Below are positions 52,499 through 62,210 of a DNA stretch of 64,000 bases, one piece after another (within the stretch, counting starts at the first letter, position 1; each line of letters opens with the position of its first letter). The DNA lies in the NCBI RefSeq assembly GCF_039710355.1, contig NZ_JBDKWZ010000017.1:62001-126000 (forward strand). The letters are read 5' to 3'. Source of the DNA: Rapidithrix thailandica (GTDB lineage: Bacteria; Bacteroidota; Bacteroidia; Cytophagales; Flammeovirgaceae). The notes beneath the pieces were generated by a model. It was not told where the DNA came from. It did not search any database and worked only from the letters and a program-made list of their open reading frames with translations. The position numbers were made by a program, and so were the translations under genes.

Positions 52499-55400
52499 AT
52501 GAAGAGATTACTACTCAATGTAATTGGAGTAAGTCTGTGTTTACTATGTATGCAGGCCTATGCCCAAGAGAGGACTGTAACGGGGACGGTTACGGCTTCG
52601 GAAGATGGCGCACCGTTACCGGGTGTCAGTGTATTGGTGAAAAGTACGAATACAGGAGGAGTTACTGATATTGATGGCAAATTCCGTATCGCTCTTTCCG
52701 AAAACGCGGAAGTACTGATTTTTAGCTTTGTCGGATATGAAAGCCAGGAGGTAGCCATTGGCAACCAATCGGTGATCAATGTTAGTTTGAAGGGCTCGGA
52801 AAAACTACTGGAAGAAGTAGTGGTGGTAGGCTATGGTACCCAAATCAAGCAGGACCTGACGGGGAATATCGCCAAAGTCAGTGGGGAAGAAATTAAAGAA
52901 ATGCCCGTACAGAGTTTTGAGCAAACCTTACAAGGGAGAACCACCGGGGTATTTATCGAATCATCTAACGGGAAACCCGGGGAGGCGATTAAAGTCCGGG
53001 TGCGGGGCTCCTCTTCCGTATCGGCTTCCAACCAACCTTTGTATGTGGTGGACGGAATTCCGGTGACTTCGGAAAATCAAGGGATCACCAATAACCAACC
53101 GACCAACCCTTTAGCCGATATTAATTTCAATGATGTGGAATCCATTGAAGTATTGAAAGATGCTTCTGCGGCTGCTATTTACGGTTCGCGGGCAGCCAAT
53201 GGGGTGGTCATCATCACCACCAAAAGGGGGAAAGCCGGGAAAACAAAAATCGATTTGAGTTATCAAACGGGTTTTAGCAAACCGACCAATAAAATTGGCT
53301 TTCTAAATGCTGCAGAATACCGCGAACTCTATACGGAAGCTACCTTACGTTATCTGGGCATTGATCCTGTTACTGCCACCGAACAAGACAAGCAAGATGC
53401 GGGTATCTTTTTGGAGGAAACTACCGGCTTGGTACCGGGCTTTGTATCGAATACCGAGACCGATGAAAATTGGGAAGATATTGCTTTTCAGGATGCAGTG
53501 AGTCATCAAGCTAACTTTTCCATGACCGGTGGAAATGAAAAAACACAATTTTATATCGGTGGTAATTATTTCGACCAGGAAGGAATTTTATTGGGAACGG
53601 GTTTTGAACGCTTCAGTGGCCGTTTGAATCTGGATCACCAGGCTTTTGACCGTTTGAAAGTAGGCGGTGGATTGAGTCTCTCCCGCACCGAACTGGAACG
53701 GGTGTCAAACGACAACGCATTTTCCACCCCTTTACAATTGGTAGCCCAAGCCCCGGTGACTCCGGCTTATGATCCGGAAACCGGAGAACCGAACCGGAAC
53801 ACTATTTATGACAATGGCTTGGTGGAATTTGCAAACTCGGAAAGTGGAACCGAGAACTATAGAATGTTGGGAAATATTTATGGAGAATTAACCATCCTGC
53901 CAGGGCTGCGTTTCCGTACAGACTTAGGTGTAGATTTATTGGACCAACAGGAAGAAAACTACTCGGGGATTACCTCGATAGATGGCCGCCCCTCTGGCTT
54001 GGGGGAAAGCCGGAAAGTGCGGGTAATAAACTTCAATACCAATAATTTCTTGACCTATTCCAAAAGTTTCAATAAGCTCCACAATTTGGATGTGACCTTG
54101 GGGATGAGCTTTCAACGTTCTTCCACTCAACTCACCAGTTTGCAGGCCAAAGGATTTCCGCATGATGAATTAAATACGATTGCCAGTGCCGTAGAAACCG
54201 TTACATTTATTGCATCGGAGGAAGACTTTTCCTTTTTGTCCTATTTTGCCAGGGCAAATTATAAATTCAATAATCGTTATTTATTGAATGTCAGTGCCCG
54301 GATAGACGGATCTTCCAAATTCGGCAAAGACAACCGTTACGGTTTTTTCCCGGCAGTATCTGCCGGCTGGATCCTTTCCGAAGAGTCCTTTCTGGACAAC
54401 CTTGGAGTCCTTAGCTTTTTGAAACTCCGGGCCAGTTACGGATTAACCGGAAATGCCCCTACCTCAAATTTTGCACACCTTTCCACATATAAAGGGGTGA
54501 ATTATGCCGGAAAACCGGGCTTGAGACCCTGGACACTCCCTAGTCCCGATCTTAAATGGGAAGAAACTACCCAAATGAATTTTGGTTTGGATTTTGGCCT
54601 TTGGAATGACCGCATTACCGGGGAAATTGATTATTATATCAAAAATACTACGGACCTCTTATTAAGCAGAACACTACCTGCTACTTCAGGATACACTTCC
54701 ATTTTCGAAAATGTGGGAGAAATGGAAAATAAAGGGATCGAGTTACTTTTAAATGTAGCCATCTTGCAACAAAAGCCTTTCTCCTGGGACATGAGCTTCA
54801 ACATTGCCCGGAATGAAAATGAAGTCGTGAAACTGTTAGGAACAGATATCATCGGAAATCCTTTCCGAGTGCGGGAAGGAGAGCCACTTGGGGTTTTCGT
54901 TACCCGGAAATATGCCGGAGTCAACCCTGACAACGGGGATGCTTTATACGCTGACGGGGAAGGTGGAACGACTGCGGATTACAACCTGGCTCCGAATATG
55001 GTGGTGGGCGATCCCAATCCTGACTTTGTGGGCGGTTTTACCAATAACTTTTCCTGGAACGGATTTGATTTGAATGTATTCTTCCAGTTTGTCCAAGGCA
55101 ATGATATTTATGTGGGTTCCAAAACGTATTCTTCCAGTAATGCCTCCAGCTTTTTGGACAACCAAACCAAAGACCAGATGAGAAGGTGGCAAAAACCCGG
55201 AGATATTACCGATGTACCCCGGGCCGAATTGGTAGGAGGGATAGGAGATCAAACCTCCAGTCGCTATGTAGAAGACGGTTCGTATATCCGTTTGAAGACT
55301 ATTACCTTGGGCTATAATTTCCCGAAAACAATTACTGATAAATTGTTTTTAAGAAGTCTGCGGGTATATGTGTCCGGGCTCAACTTATGGACCATTACCG

Positions 55401-55540
55401 ATTATACCGGTTGGGATCCGGAAGTCAATTATACCGGTACCAATCGCTCCCAGACCAATACCAATTTGATCCAGGGGTATGACTTTTACACGGCTCCACA
55501 ACCCAAAACCTGGAGCTTTGGAGTAAATATTGGCTTATAA
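52499..55540 (+). CDS. SusC/RagA-family TonB-linked outer membrane protein
   Basis: The 1013-residue protein has a signal peptide (MKRLLLNVIGVSLCLLCMQA then YAQ), a carboxypeptidase-like regulatory domain (about 25-110: VTGTVTASEDGAPLPGVSVL, and FRIALSENAEVLIFSFVGYE), a TonB-box-type segment EEVVVVGYGTQ, a plug domain (VRVRGSSSVSASNQPLYVVD, IEVLKDASAAAIYGSRAANG) and a 22-strand barrel. Its partner SusD follows after 42 bases. Together they take up oligosaccharides or peptides at the cell surface. No glycoside hydrolase or anti-sigma gene is adjacent, so the substrate is not known. Confidence 0.95.
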   Translation: MKRLLLNVIGVSLCLLCMQAYAQERTVTGTVTASEDGAPLPGVSVLVKSTNTGGVTDIDGKFRIALSENAEVLIFSFVGYESQEVAIGNQSVINVSLKGSEKLLEEVVVVGYGTQIKQDLTGNIAKVSGEEIKEMPVQSFEQTLQGRTTGVFIESSNGKPGEAIKVRVRGSSSVSASNQPLYVVDGIPVTSENQGITNNQPTNPLADINFNDVESIEVLKDASAAAIYGSRAANGVVIITTKRGKAGKTKIDLSYQTGFSKPTNKIGFLNAAEYRELYTEATLRYLGIDPVTATEQDKQDAGIFLEETTGLVPGFVSNTETDENWEDIAFQDAVSHQANFSMTGGNEKTQFYIGGNYFDQEGILLGTGFERFSGRLNLDHQAFDRLKVGGGLSLSRTELERVSNDNAFSTPLQLVAQAPVTPAYDPETGEPNRNTIYDNGLVEFANSESGTENYRMLGNIYGELTILPGLRFRTDLGVDLLDQQEENYSGITSIDGRPSGLGESRKVRVINFNTNNFLTYSKSFNKLHNLDVTLGMSFQRSSTQLTSLQAKGFPHDELNTIASAVETVTFIASEEDFSFLSYFARANYKFNNRYLLNVSARIDGSSKFGKDNRYGFFPAVSAGWILSEESFLDNLGVLSFLKLRASYGLTGNAPTSNFAHLSTYKGVNYAGKPGLRPWTLPSPDLKWEETTQMNFGLDFGLWNDRITGEIDYYIKNTTDLLLSRTLPATSGYTSIFENVGEMENKGIELLLNVAILQQKPFSWDMSFNIARNENEVVKLLGTDIIGNPFRVREGEPLGVFVTRKYAGVNPDNGDALYADGEGGTTADYNLAPNMVVGDPNPDFVGGFTNNFSWNGFDLNVFFQFVQGNDIYVGSKTYSSSNASSFLDNQTKDQMRRWQKPGDITDVPRAELVGGIGDQTSSRYVEDGSYIRLKTITLGYNFPKTITDKLFLRSLRVYVSGLNLWTITDYTGWDPEVNYTGTNRSQTNTNLIQGYDFYTAPQPKTWSFGVNIGL

Positions 55541-55582
55541 TTTCCGGAAGAAATATGTCTCAATTTTAAAATTAGAACAAAC

Positions 55583-57055
55583 ATGATAAAAATATATAAG
55601 GTGCATATAATGAGCCTGGTAGTAGCCGGAACCATGTTGCTACTCACAGCTTGTGATAGTCAATTGGATATTAAGCCCAGGCAGTTGATTAAAACCGAGG
55701 AAGTATTGGTGGATGAAGGAAACTTGCAATTGGTGTTGATCAGTGCGTATACAGGGCTAAAAGGGACCTTTGGGACAAATGAGGCCGGTGAGTTGTACGG
55801 AGGCGATTTTAACTTTTTCAGTGAATTATTAGCTTCCACCGGGGAAGTGACTTGGGTGGGGTCTTTTGACCAACAGAAAGAACTCATCAATAAAGCCGTT
55901 TTGGTTAACAATAGCCGGGTAAGGGACAGCTGGATACGTGCCTATGATGTGATGAATTCACTCAATATTGTGCTCAAATATTTGGACTTGGCTAAGAGTC
56001 CCGAAAGTAAAGCTTCTTTGGAAGGACAGGCTCTGGCATTGAGAGGTTTGATATACTTTGATTTAGTGCGTTTTTGGGGAACTCCGTACCAAGCATCGGA
56101 TAGCGAATATGGGGTGCCATTGGTACTTACGCCAACGGAAAAAGTGGAGGACATTGAGTTTGTACCGCGAAATACGGTTCATGAAGTGTACGGGCAAGTG
56201 GTGGAAGACTTATTGAAAGCCAAACAATTATTAGAAGGCTTTGATAAAAATGATGTATTTATATCTTCTTATGCCGTTAGTGCCATTCTTTCACGGGTGT
56301 ATTTGCAACAGGGTGAGTTTCAAAAAGCGGCTGAAGAGGCCAATAGGGTGATCGGCTTTAATGTAGATGGGAAAAATATTTATAAACTAATGGATTCGCC
56401 CCTAAAAGCATTTAACAACGAGTCCAATTCAACGGAAGATGTTTTTGCTTTGCAGTTGAATTCGGTAAGTACCTCCGGTGAAAATAATGCAGGCCTAACC
56501 ACTCATTATGCCCGGCTTAACGGACATGGAAGAGGGGATATGCGCATCAGTCAATCGCATATTGACCTGTATGAGGATGGGGATTTGCGGGGAGGTGTCG
56601 TTGATAACCTGGCAGATGAGGCAGTGATTGCCAATGTAGATCAAATGTTTTATATCGGTGTCGGAGGGCAAAATGACGGAGGGATTCAAACTTCCAAATA
56701 TGGTGACGGAAGTAGAAATATATCCATCATCCGTTTGGCGGAAATGTACCTGACACGGGCCGAAGCGAATTTTGAAGCAGGAACGAATATCGGAGCTTCT
56801 CCCCTGGAAGATATTAATGTGATCCGGGAACGGGCCGGATTGGACCCTTTGGCCGGACCCCTAACCCGGGAAATGATCCATAAGGAAAGGCATCTGGAAC
56901 TGGCTTGGGAGGGTTTTACCTTGCATGATATGAAAAGATGGAAAGAAAATATCGGGAGCTTGGCTTATGATGCTCCGGAATTGATCTTGCCAATTCCCGA
57001 AAGAGAAATAGAAGCCAATGAAAACTTAAAACAACTGCCTCATTACGGTCAGTAA
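55583..57055 (+). CDS. SusD/RagB-family outer membrane lipoprotein
   Basis: The 490-residue protein has a lipobox with Cys24 (MLLLTAC) and the SusD helical TPR scaffold: ALRGLIYFDLVRFWGTPYQA near residue 150, YAVSAILSRVYLQQGEFQKA, and the C-terminal motif IRLAEMYLTRAEANFEAGTN, ERHLELAWEGFTLHDMKRWK. It caps the SusC barrel and captures the substrate. It is the second gene of the operon and is followed by a GC-rich terminator. Confidence 0.95.
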   Translation: MIKIYKVHIMSLVVAGTMLLLTACDSQLDIKPRQLIKTEEVLVDEGNLQLVLISAYTGLKGTFGTNEAGELYGGDFNFFSELLASTGEVTWVGSFDQQKELINKAVLVNNSRVRDSWIRAYDVMNSLNIVLKYLDLAKSPESKASLEGQALALRGLIYFDLVRFWGTPYQASDSEYGVPLVLTPTEKVEDIEFVPRNTVHEVYGQVVEDLLKAKQLLEGFDKNDVFISSYAVSAILSRVYLQQGEFQKAAEEANRVIGFNVDGKNIYKLMDSPLKAFNNESNSTEDVFALQLNSVSTSGENNAGLTTHYARLNGHGRGDMRISQSHIDLYEDGDLRGGVVDNLADEAVIANVDQMFYIGVGGQNDGGIQTSKYGDGSRNISIIRLAEMYLTRAEANFEAGTNIGASPLEDINVIRERAGLDPLAGPLTREMIHKERHLELAWEGFTLHDMKRWKENIGSLAYDAPELILPIPEREIEANENLKQLPHYGQ

Positions 57056-57085
57056 TCTTAGGACTGGTTCAAACCAATCAAGTTG

Positions 57086-57116
57086 CCCCTTTCCGGTTGA
57101 TCCGGGGAGGGGTTTT
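57086..57116 (+). terminator. Intrinsic terminator of the SusCD operon
   Basis: CCCCTTTCCGG (57086-57096) pairs with CCGGGGAGGGG (57102-57112) including two G-T pairs, followed by TTTTATAT. Confidence 0.85.
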
Positions 57117-57257
57117 ATATATACCTGTTCAGAATAGGCATTATTGTAATGAATTTGTAAATAGAAAAGAAGAGGTATATCGGTCTTTTCTTTTTGGGAA
57201 TAGCCAACTGTTAGAAACTTCTTAGATAAGTGAAGTTTGTGATGTGTTAGTGTTATC

Positions 57258-57800
57258 TCACATTCTTAAGTAAGAAAATAGTTTTTGCTTTAAGGTGTTG
57301 GGAAATAGTGAGTATTGTTGCCGAAGAGCAGTCTCTGTTCTATAGAAGCTTTTTACTTCAAGATAAACCGTACCCTTCTGTTTTTCTTCCGGTTTTGCTC
57401 CGAAGTGTTGGATGCCAGGTTTTCCCGGTCGCTTTTTCCCAGGGCGGTGATCCGGTTTTCTTCCATGGTAGGCTTCCGGACAATTATGGTCGATTTCCTC
57501 TTGAAACAAATCCCTTAAATTAATCAATGTATTATTAGGAGGAATCCCCACTCTGTATAAGGCATTGATGGGCATTTGAAAACCCCAGACATCGGATTGG
57601 GGAGTGGCTTTGCAATGAAAGGCATAGTTGAGTACCGGATGGGTGAAAATAGAGGACTTGACAACCTTTTGTTTGTTTAAAATCAAACTATTGGCTTCCA
57701 CATAGTAAATATAACAATGGGATGAAGGAAGCATTACATCCAACTTTTTGATGGTGTCCGTATTAAACTCAATAGGCTGTAATAAGAGTGGTGTATTCAT
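57258..57800 (-). CDS. Hypothetical protein with a basic middle part
   Basis: The 180-residue frame starts MNTPLLLQPIEFNTDTIKKL and has an N-terminal half with mixed strands (SHCYIYYVEANSLILNKQKV, PVLNYAFHCKATPQSDVWGF). It continues through a very basic, Pro/Gly-rich segment (YHGRKPDHRPGKKRPGKPG) to a plain end. I do not recognise the family. The N-terminal half looks like a real domain; the C-terminal half could be out-of-frame decay, since its composition shifts sharply after about residue 95. It stands alone, convergent with the SusCD operon. Confidence 0.4.
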   Translation of the reverse strand: MNTPLLLQPIEFNTDTIKKLDVMLPSSHCYIYYVEANSLILNKQKVVKSSIFTHPVLNYAFHCKATPQSDVWGFQMPINALYRVGIPPNNTLINLRDLFQEEIDHNCPEAYHGRKPDHRPGKKRPGKPGIQHFGAKPEEKQKGTVYLEVKSFYRTETALRQQYSLFPNTLKQKLFSYLRM

Positions 57801-58168
57801 TTTTTATATTTCAAAAATGTAGTAATACCAGAATTTTAGGGGTATGGTTTTAATATACTACTTTCTCCGGGTAAAATCCTAATGGATAGCGTTTATGAAT
57901 TTTTCTTTACAAAATGTAAGATCTGCAAATACTATCCTTTGGATTATACAAAACGAATTTAACTTTGTTGAGTAAATAGAAACTTGTAGAAGATTTTAGG
58001 ATTTATTTCAGTCCCTGCTGTTGTACATTGTGAGAAAATACTGAAGCAATCTCTTCACGGTTACCACTGAGGCGCAAACAAACTTCCTCAAAGTCCATGA
58101 AGAGTGTGACAGTGCAAATTTGTACAATTATATGAATTCTAACATCAATAAAGACTCAAACACAATCC
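57801..58168. other. Divergent region with a full promoter match for the metallophosphoesterase gene
   Basis: The stretch holds the promoter listed at 57938-57967 and a leader of about 195 bases before the ATG at 58169. Nothing else recognisable was seen. Confidence 0.45.
57938..57967 (+). promoter_or_regulatory. Bacteroidota promoter, TTTG-N18-TAACTTTG
   Basis: TTTG at 57938-57941 and TAACTTTG at 57960-57967 are 18 bases apart, a good match to the phylum consensus (TTTG, about 19 bases, TAnnTTTG). It faces the metallophosphoesterase gene. Confidence 0.55.
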
Positions 58169-61100
58169 ATGAAACACTTGTACCTGATACTTTGCTTTTT
58201 ACTCTGTATCCCCTTGACCGGTATAGCACAAAAAAAACCGTTTTACCATCCGGAAGTCAGTCATTGGAAGGATGCCAAACCTTCCTCTCAGGAACAAATC
58301 ACATATAGTTTGTTTTTAGTAGGCGATGCGGGAACTCCTTTGTCAGAAAGTAAAGTAGAGCCGGGGCTGGATTTGCTCCGGCAACAATTGCAAACAACTC
58401 AGGTGGCTGCAGATATTATTTTCTTGGGCGATAATATCTATCCCAAAGGCTTGCATAGTAAAGAACATCCTTTGCGAAAACAGGACGAACAAAATCTGAC
58501 AACCCAATTGGAATTACTTCGGGATTTTAAGGGAAAGGGGTATTTCATCCCGGGCAATCACGATTGGGCGCAAGGGAAAGCATACGGCTTGGAGAATCGC
58601 CTCAATCAAGAAGCTTTTATTACTGAGTATGGTTTGGACAATGCTTTAATGCTGCCGGAAGATGCTTGCCCCGGTCCAAAAGTAATTCCGGTAAACGATG
58701 AACTGATACTGATTCTGATAGACACCCAGTGGTGGTTGCACCCGTTTGACAAACCGGGAATCGAATCCGACTGTGACGTAAAAAACGAAGAGGAGTTTTT
58801 GCTGTTGCTCAAAGATGTCATTTTGGAAAATTATGACAAACAGATTGTGGTCGCCGGACATCATCCCTTGTACAGCAATGGGTTGCATGGAGGGCATGCA
58901 CCTTTGAAATACCATTTGTTTCCGTTGACTAGCATTAAAAAAGGATTGTTTGTACCCTTACCCGGTTTAGGGTCTATTTATGTAATGGCTCGTACGGTGG
59001 TGGGCAATATCCAGGATGTTCCACATCCACTTTATCAAGCCTTGGTAGAAAAGTTAGAAGAAGTATTTCAATTACATCCGAATTTAATTTATGCAGCAGG
59101 TCATGAACACAGTTTGCAATACATTCCCAAAAACAAACTGCATTATGTGATCAGTGGGGCAGGGTGTAAGGCTTCTTATGTAGGTAAAAACAAACAGGCC
59201 CATTTTACCTACCGCCACAAGGGTTTTGCCAAGGTAAATTTTTATACCAACGGAGACGTTTGGTTGGAGTTTTGGGTGGCTGGAGAAGATGAGCCCCAGG
59301 GAAAAGTAGCCTACCGGGAAAAATTATTTACTCATACTGGGCATACTGCCGAATCCCAAGAGGATACAACGGCTTTCCGGAAAAAACCGGGAGAGATGGT
59401 TTCGGTGGCAGCCTCTCAGAAATTTGCTTCCAATGAGTTTAATACCTGGTTTTTAGGTGAAAACTACCGGAGTGAATGGAGTGAAAAATTAAAGGAAGTT
59501 CCCTGTTTCGATCCGCATACGATGCTAGGAGGATTAAAAGTTGTCAAAAGAGGAGGGGGAAACCAAACAAAGTCCCTACGCCTCCGTGCTCCGGATGCCA
59601 AAGAATATGTGTTGCGCTCTGTCGAGAAATTCCCGGAAAAGGTTTTGCCCTCATTTTTGCGAAAAACCATTGCGGAAGATATTGTGGAAGAGCAAATCAC
59701 CAGTTCCCATCCTTTTGCGGCATTGACGATTCCCCGTTTATCCGAAGCATATGGAATTTACCATACCAATCCAACGATTTTTTATGTGCCCCGTTCTTCC
59801 TGGTTAGGGCGTTACGCCAGTGATTTTTCCGAAGGTTTGTATCTGTTTGAAGAGAGGCCCGATGACAATTGGGAAAAAGCCACTTTTTTCGGCAACTCGA
59901 AAAAAATCATCAGTACAGCGAAAGTGCTCAAAAAAATCCGGAAGGACAATGATGACTTGATCGACCAATCCATGGTATTGAAGTCCCGTTTGTTTGATAG
60001 TTGGATAGGTGACTGGGACCGGCACGATGATCAATGGCGTTGGGCTTCTTTTAAAGATTCCTTAAGAAATATAAAAGTATATCAGCCCATTCCCCGGGAC
60101 CGCGATCAGGCATTTTTCTGGTCGGATGGTTTTTTGATGAAGTTGGGTACACGTAAATGGGGCTTGCGCAATTTTCAGGGGTTCCATCACGAAATCCGCG
60201 ACCCGGTGGGCCTGAATTATTATAATGTACATTTTGACCGCTCTTTTTTGAACCAACCCGAATGGCCTGCCTGGCAGGCGGCTGTGGATTCTTTGCAATC
60301 TTCGATGAAGGATGAACTGATTGAAGAAGCCATACGGGATTTGCCTCAAGAAATTTATCAATATTCGGGAGAGGAAATCATTGCCAAATTAAAAAGTCGG
60401 AGAGACAATTTTGAACAGTATGCACGGGAATGGTATTTATATCTGGCCAAAGAAGTGGATATTGTCGGTTCGAAAAAGCATGAATACTTTCAGGTAGAAC
60501 GATTGAACGAAGAAGAAACGCGGGTGCGGGTGTTTAAGATGAAGAAAGATAGCCGGGAAAAAAAGCATTTGATTTACGAACGCACCTTTCTGCGAAGCGA
60601 AACCAAAGAAATACGTTTGTACGGCATGGAGGGCGAAGATTTTTTTGAGATTAAAGGGGATGTGAAAAAGGGAATCAGGGTACGGGTGATAGGAGGGGAA
60701 GATAAGGATGAAGTCAATGATGTTTCTTCGGTGAAGGGTTGGAGAAAGAAAACCAAAGTATATGATCAACCGGGAGGAATTGAAATTAAACCGAATAAAG
60801 AAACGCAAAACAAAACAGCAAGCGATCCTCAAATCAACCAATATGATCGCAAAGCTTATAAAATCAATTATGTGGGACCTTTGTTGACCATGGGTATCAG
60901 TCCGGATGACGGAATTGTACTAGGAGGAGGAGTGCAAATGAAAACATATGGTTTCCGGAAAGAGCCTTTCAAAGCTCATCACAGGGTTTTGGGAAGTGTA
61001 GCCCCTAAAAACCTGTCTTTTTCAGTACATTATCAAGGAGAGTTTAGGCATATTCTGGGCAAATGGGATGCAAAGATAATTGCCGATGTACGCTATCCGA

Positions 61101-61969
61101 ATTTTGTGGATTTCTTTTATGGTTTGGGTAACGAAACCGAAAATCATGTGAACGAACGGGGGAAAAACTATTATCGCTTGCGGTACAAACAGGTCAAATT
61201 GTTTCCGGCTTTGCGTAGAAAATCGACCGATGGACAGCACGAATATGGCTTGAGTTATTATTTTCAAAATATAGAAATAGAGGATGATACGGATAAAAGC
61301 CGTTTTATTTTTAGTGAAGAAAGTGGCTTGAAAGACGCTACCGTAATTGAAGAAGATCAACGCTTTCAAGGCTTTTTCGGTTATTACCAACTCGATCTTC
61401 GCAATTCGGAGGTGTTTCCTACCAGTGGTTTGTATATGAATACCACATTGGGTAGAATATGGGGCTTTGGTGAAAGTCAAATCCGGGATATCAACTATAC
61501 GAAATTGATTACCGATTGGCGTTTTTATTGGAGTCCGGGCCGGGCCAAACGCCTGACGTTTGCCTTGCGAGCGGGGGGAGCCGTTAACTGGGGGGATTAT
61601 CAGTTTTTTCAGGCCAATACCTTGGGAGGAGCAAAAAATTTACGAGGATTTCGTAGAATGCGCTTTGCCGGAGACAAATCGTTTTATAGCAATAATGAAG
61701 TTCGCTTTACATTACTCAACGTCCGTACTTTTCTCTTTCCTGCCCAGTTGGGACTTAGTGGTTTGTATGACGTGGGAAGAGTATGGTACGAAGACGATCA
61801 GGGGAAGGACCCTTCGGTGGCGGATGGCACTTCTGAAAAATGGCATCAAGGCATAGGAGGCGGAGTATGGATCTCTCCGTTCAACAAGGCAATCATCTCT
61901 TTGGATTTGACGCATTCGGAAGAAGAAGACCGCTTTTTAGCGTATCTCCGTTTGGGGTTTATGTTTTAG
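58169..61969 (+). CDS. Metallophosphoesterase fused to an outer-membrane surface-antigen-type barrel
   Basis: The 1266-residue protein has a signal peptide (MKHLYLILCFLLCIPLTGIA), then a calcineurin-like phosphoesterase domain (about 45-350): LFLVGDAGT, FLGDNIYP, GNHDWAQG, VVAGHHPLYSNGLHGGHAPL and AAGHEHSLQY carry the Asp, Asn and His metal ligands. A middle region of ~550 residues has LRAPDAKEYVLRSVEKFPEK and FDSWIGDWDRHDDQWRWASF, then YQPIPRDRDQAFFW. The last ~320 residues are beta-strands typical of Omp85/BamA-type surface antigen barrels (GPLLTMGISPDDGIVLGGGV, ANTLGGAKNLRGFRRMRFAG). So the phosphatase should face the periplasm or outside. It is monocistronic. Confidence 0.85.
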   Translation: MKHLYLILCFLLCIPLTGIAQKKPFYHPEVSHWKDAKPSSQEQITYSLFLVGDAGTPLSESKVEPGLDLLRQQLQTTQVAADIIFLGDNIYPKGLHSKEHPLRKQDEQNLTTQLELLRDFKGKGYFIPGNHDWAQGKAYGLENRLNQEAFITEYGLDNALMLPEDACPGPKVIPVNDELILILIDTQWWLHPFDKPGIESDCDVKNEEEFLLLLKDVILENYDKQIVVAGHHPLYSNGLHGGHAPLKYHLFPLTSIKKGLFVPLPGLGSIYVMARTVVGNIQDVPHPLYQALVEKLEEVFQLHPNLIYAAGHEHSLQYIPKNKLHYVISGAGCKASYVGKNKQAHFTYRHKGFAKVNFYTNGDVWLEFWVAGEDEPQGKVAYREKLFTHTGHTAESQEDTTAFRKKPGEMVSVAASQKFASNEFNTWFLGENYRSEWSEKLKEVPCFDPHTMLGGLKVVKRGGGNQTKSLRLRAPDAKEYVLRSVEKFPEKVLPSFLRKTIAEDIVEEQITSSHPFAALTIPRLSEAYGIYHTNPTIFYVPRSSWLGRYASDFSEGLYLFEERPDDNWEKATFFGNSKKIISTAKVLKKIRKDNDDLIDQSMVLKSRLFDSWIGDWDRHDDQWRWASFKDSLRNIKVYQPIPRDRDQAFFWSDGFLMKLGTRKWGLRNFQGFHHEIRDPVGLNYYNVHFDRSFLNQPEWPAWQAAVDSLQSSMKDELIEEAIRDLPQEIYQYSGEEIIAKLKSRRDNFEQYAREWYLYLAKEVDIVGSKKHEYFQVERLNEEETRVRVFKMKKDSREKKHLIYERTFLRSETKEIRLYGMEGEDFFEIKGDVKKGIRVRVIGGEDKDEVNDVSSVKGWRKKTKVYDQPGGIEIKPNKETQNKTASDPQINQYDRKAYKINYVGPLLTMGISPDDGIVLGGGVQMKTYGFRKEPFKAHHRVLGSVAPKNLSFSVHYQGEFRHILGKWDAKIIADVRYPNFVDFFYGLGNETENHVNERGKNYYRLRYKQVKLFPALRRKSTDGQHEYGLSYYFQNIEIEDDTDKSRFIFSEESGLKDATVIEEDQRFQGFFGYYQLDLRNSEVFPTSGLYMNTTLGRIWGFGESQIRDINYTKLITDWRFYWSPGRAKRLTFALRAGGAVNWGDYQFFQANTLGGAKNLRGFRRMRFAGDKSFYSNNEVRFTLLNVRTFLFPAQLGLSGLYDVGRVWYEDDQGKDPSVADGTSEKWHQGIGGGVWISPFNKAIISLDLTHSEEEDRFLAYLRLGFMF

Positions 61970-62126
61970 AATGTTGAAGGAATGGAGGAGTGAAGGATAG
62001 AAGGAGGGAGGAATATGTCAATGTTAAAAAACGTCCGATCAGCAATTCGCGACTACAACGATTTTGTCTTCGAGCTTCTCAATTCAAGGTTTCAAGCATG
62101 TGTTTAAAGAGTTTGGTTCTTTATAA

Positions 62127-62188
62127 AACTCTTCAAGGTTTTTGCTGAAGTGTCTATACAAATAGATTTTGAAAAACCTTGAAGAGTT
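62127..62188. repeat. 17-bp perfect inverted repeat between convergent genes
   Basis: AACTCTTCAAGGTTTTT (62127-62143) is the exact reverse complement of AAAAACCTTGAAGAGTT (62172-62188), with a 28-base loop. It lies between the fusion-barrel gene and the acyl-CoA dehydrogenase gene and could be a terminator for both or a dispersed palindromic repeat. Confidence 0.65.
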
Positions 62189-62210
62189 GAAATTTCAAAT
62201 AGAGTAGGAA

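Noticed and set aside
58120..58308. 62-codon plus-strand frame at the start of the metallophosphoesterase gene
   Set aside because: It overlaps the signal peptide and first domain of a clear gene in another frame.
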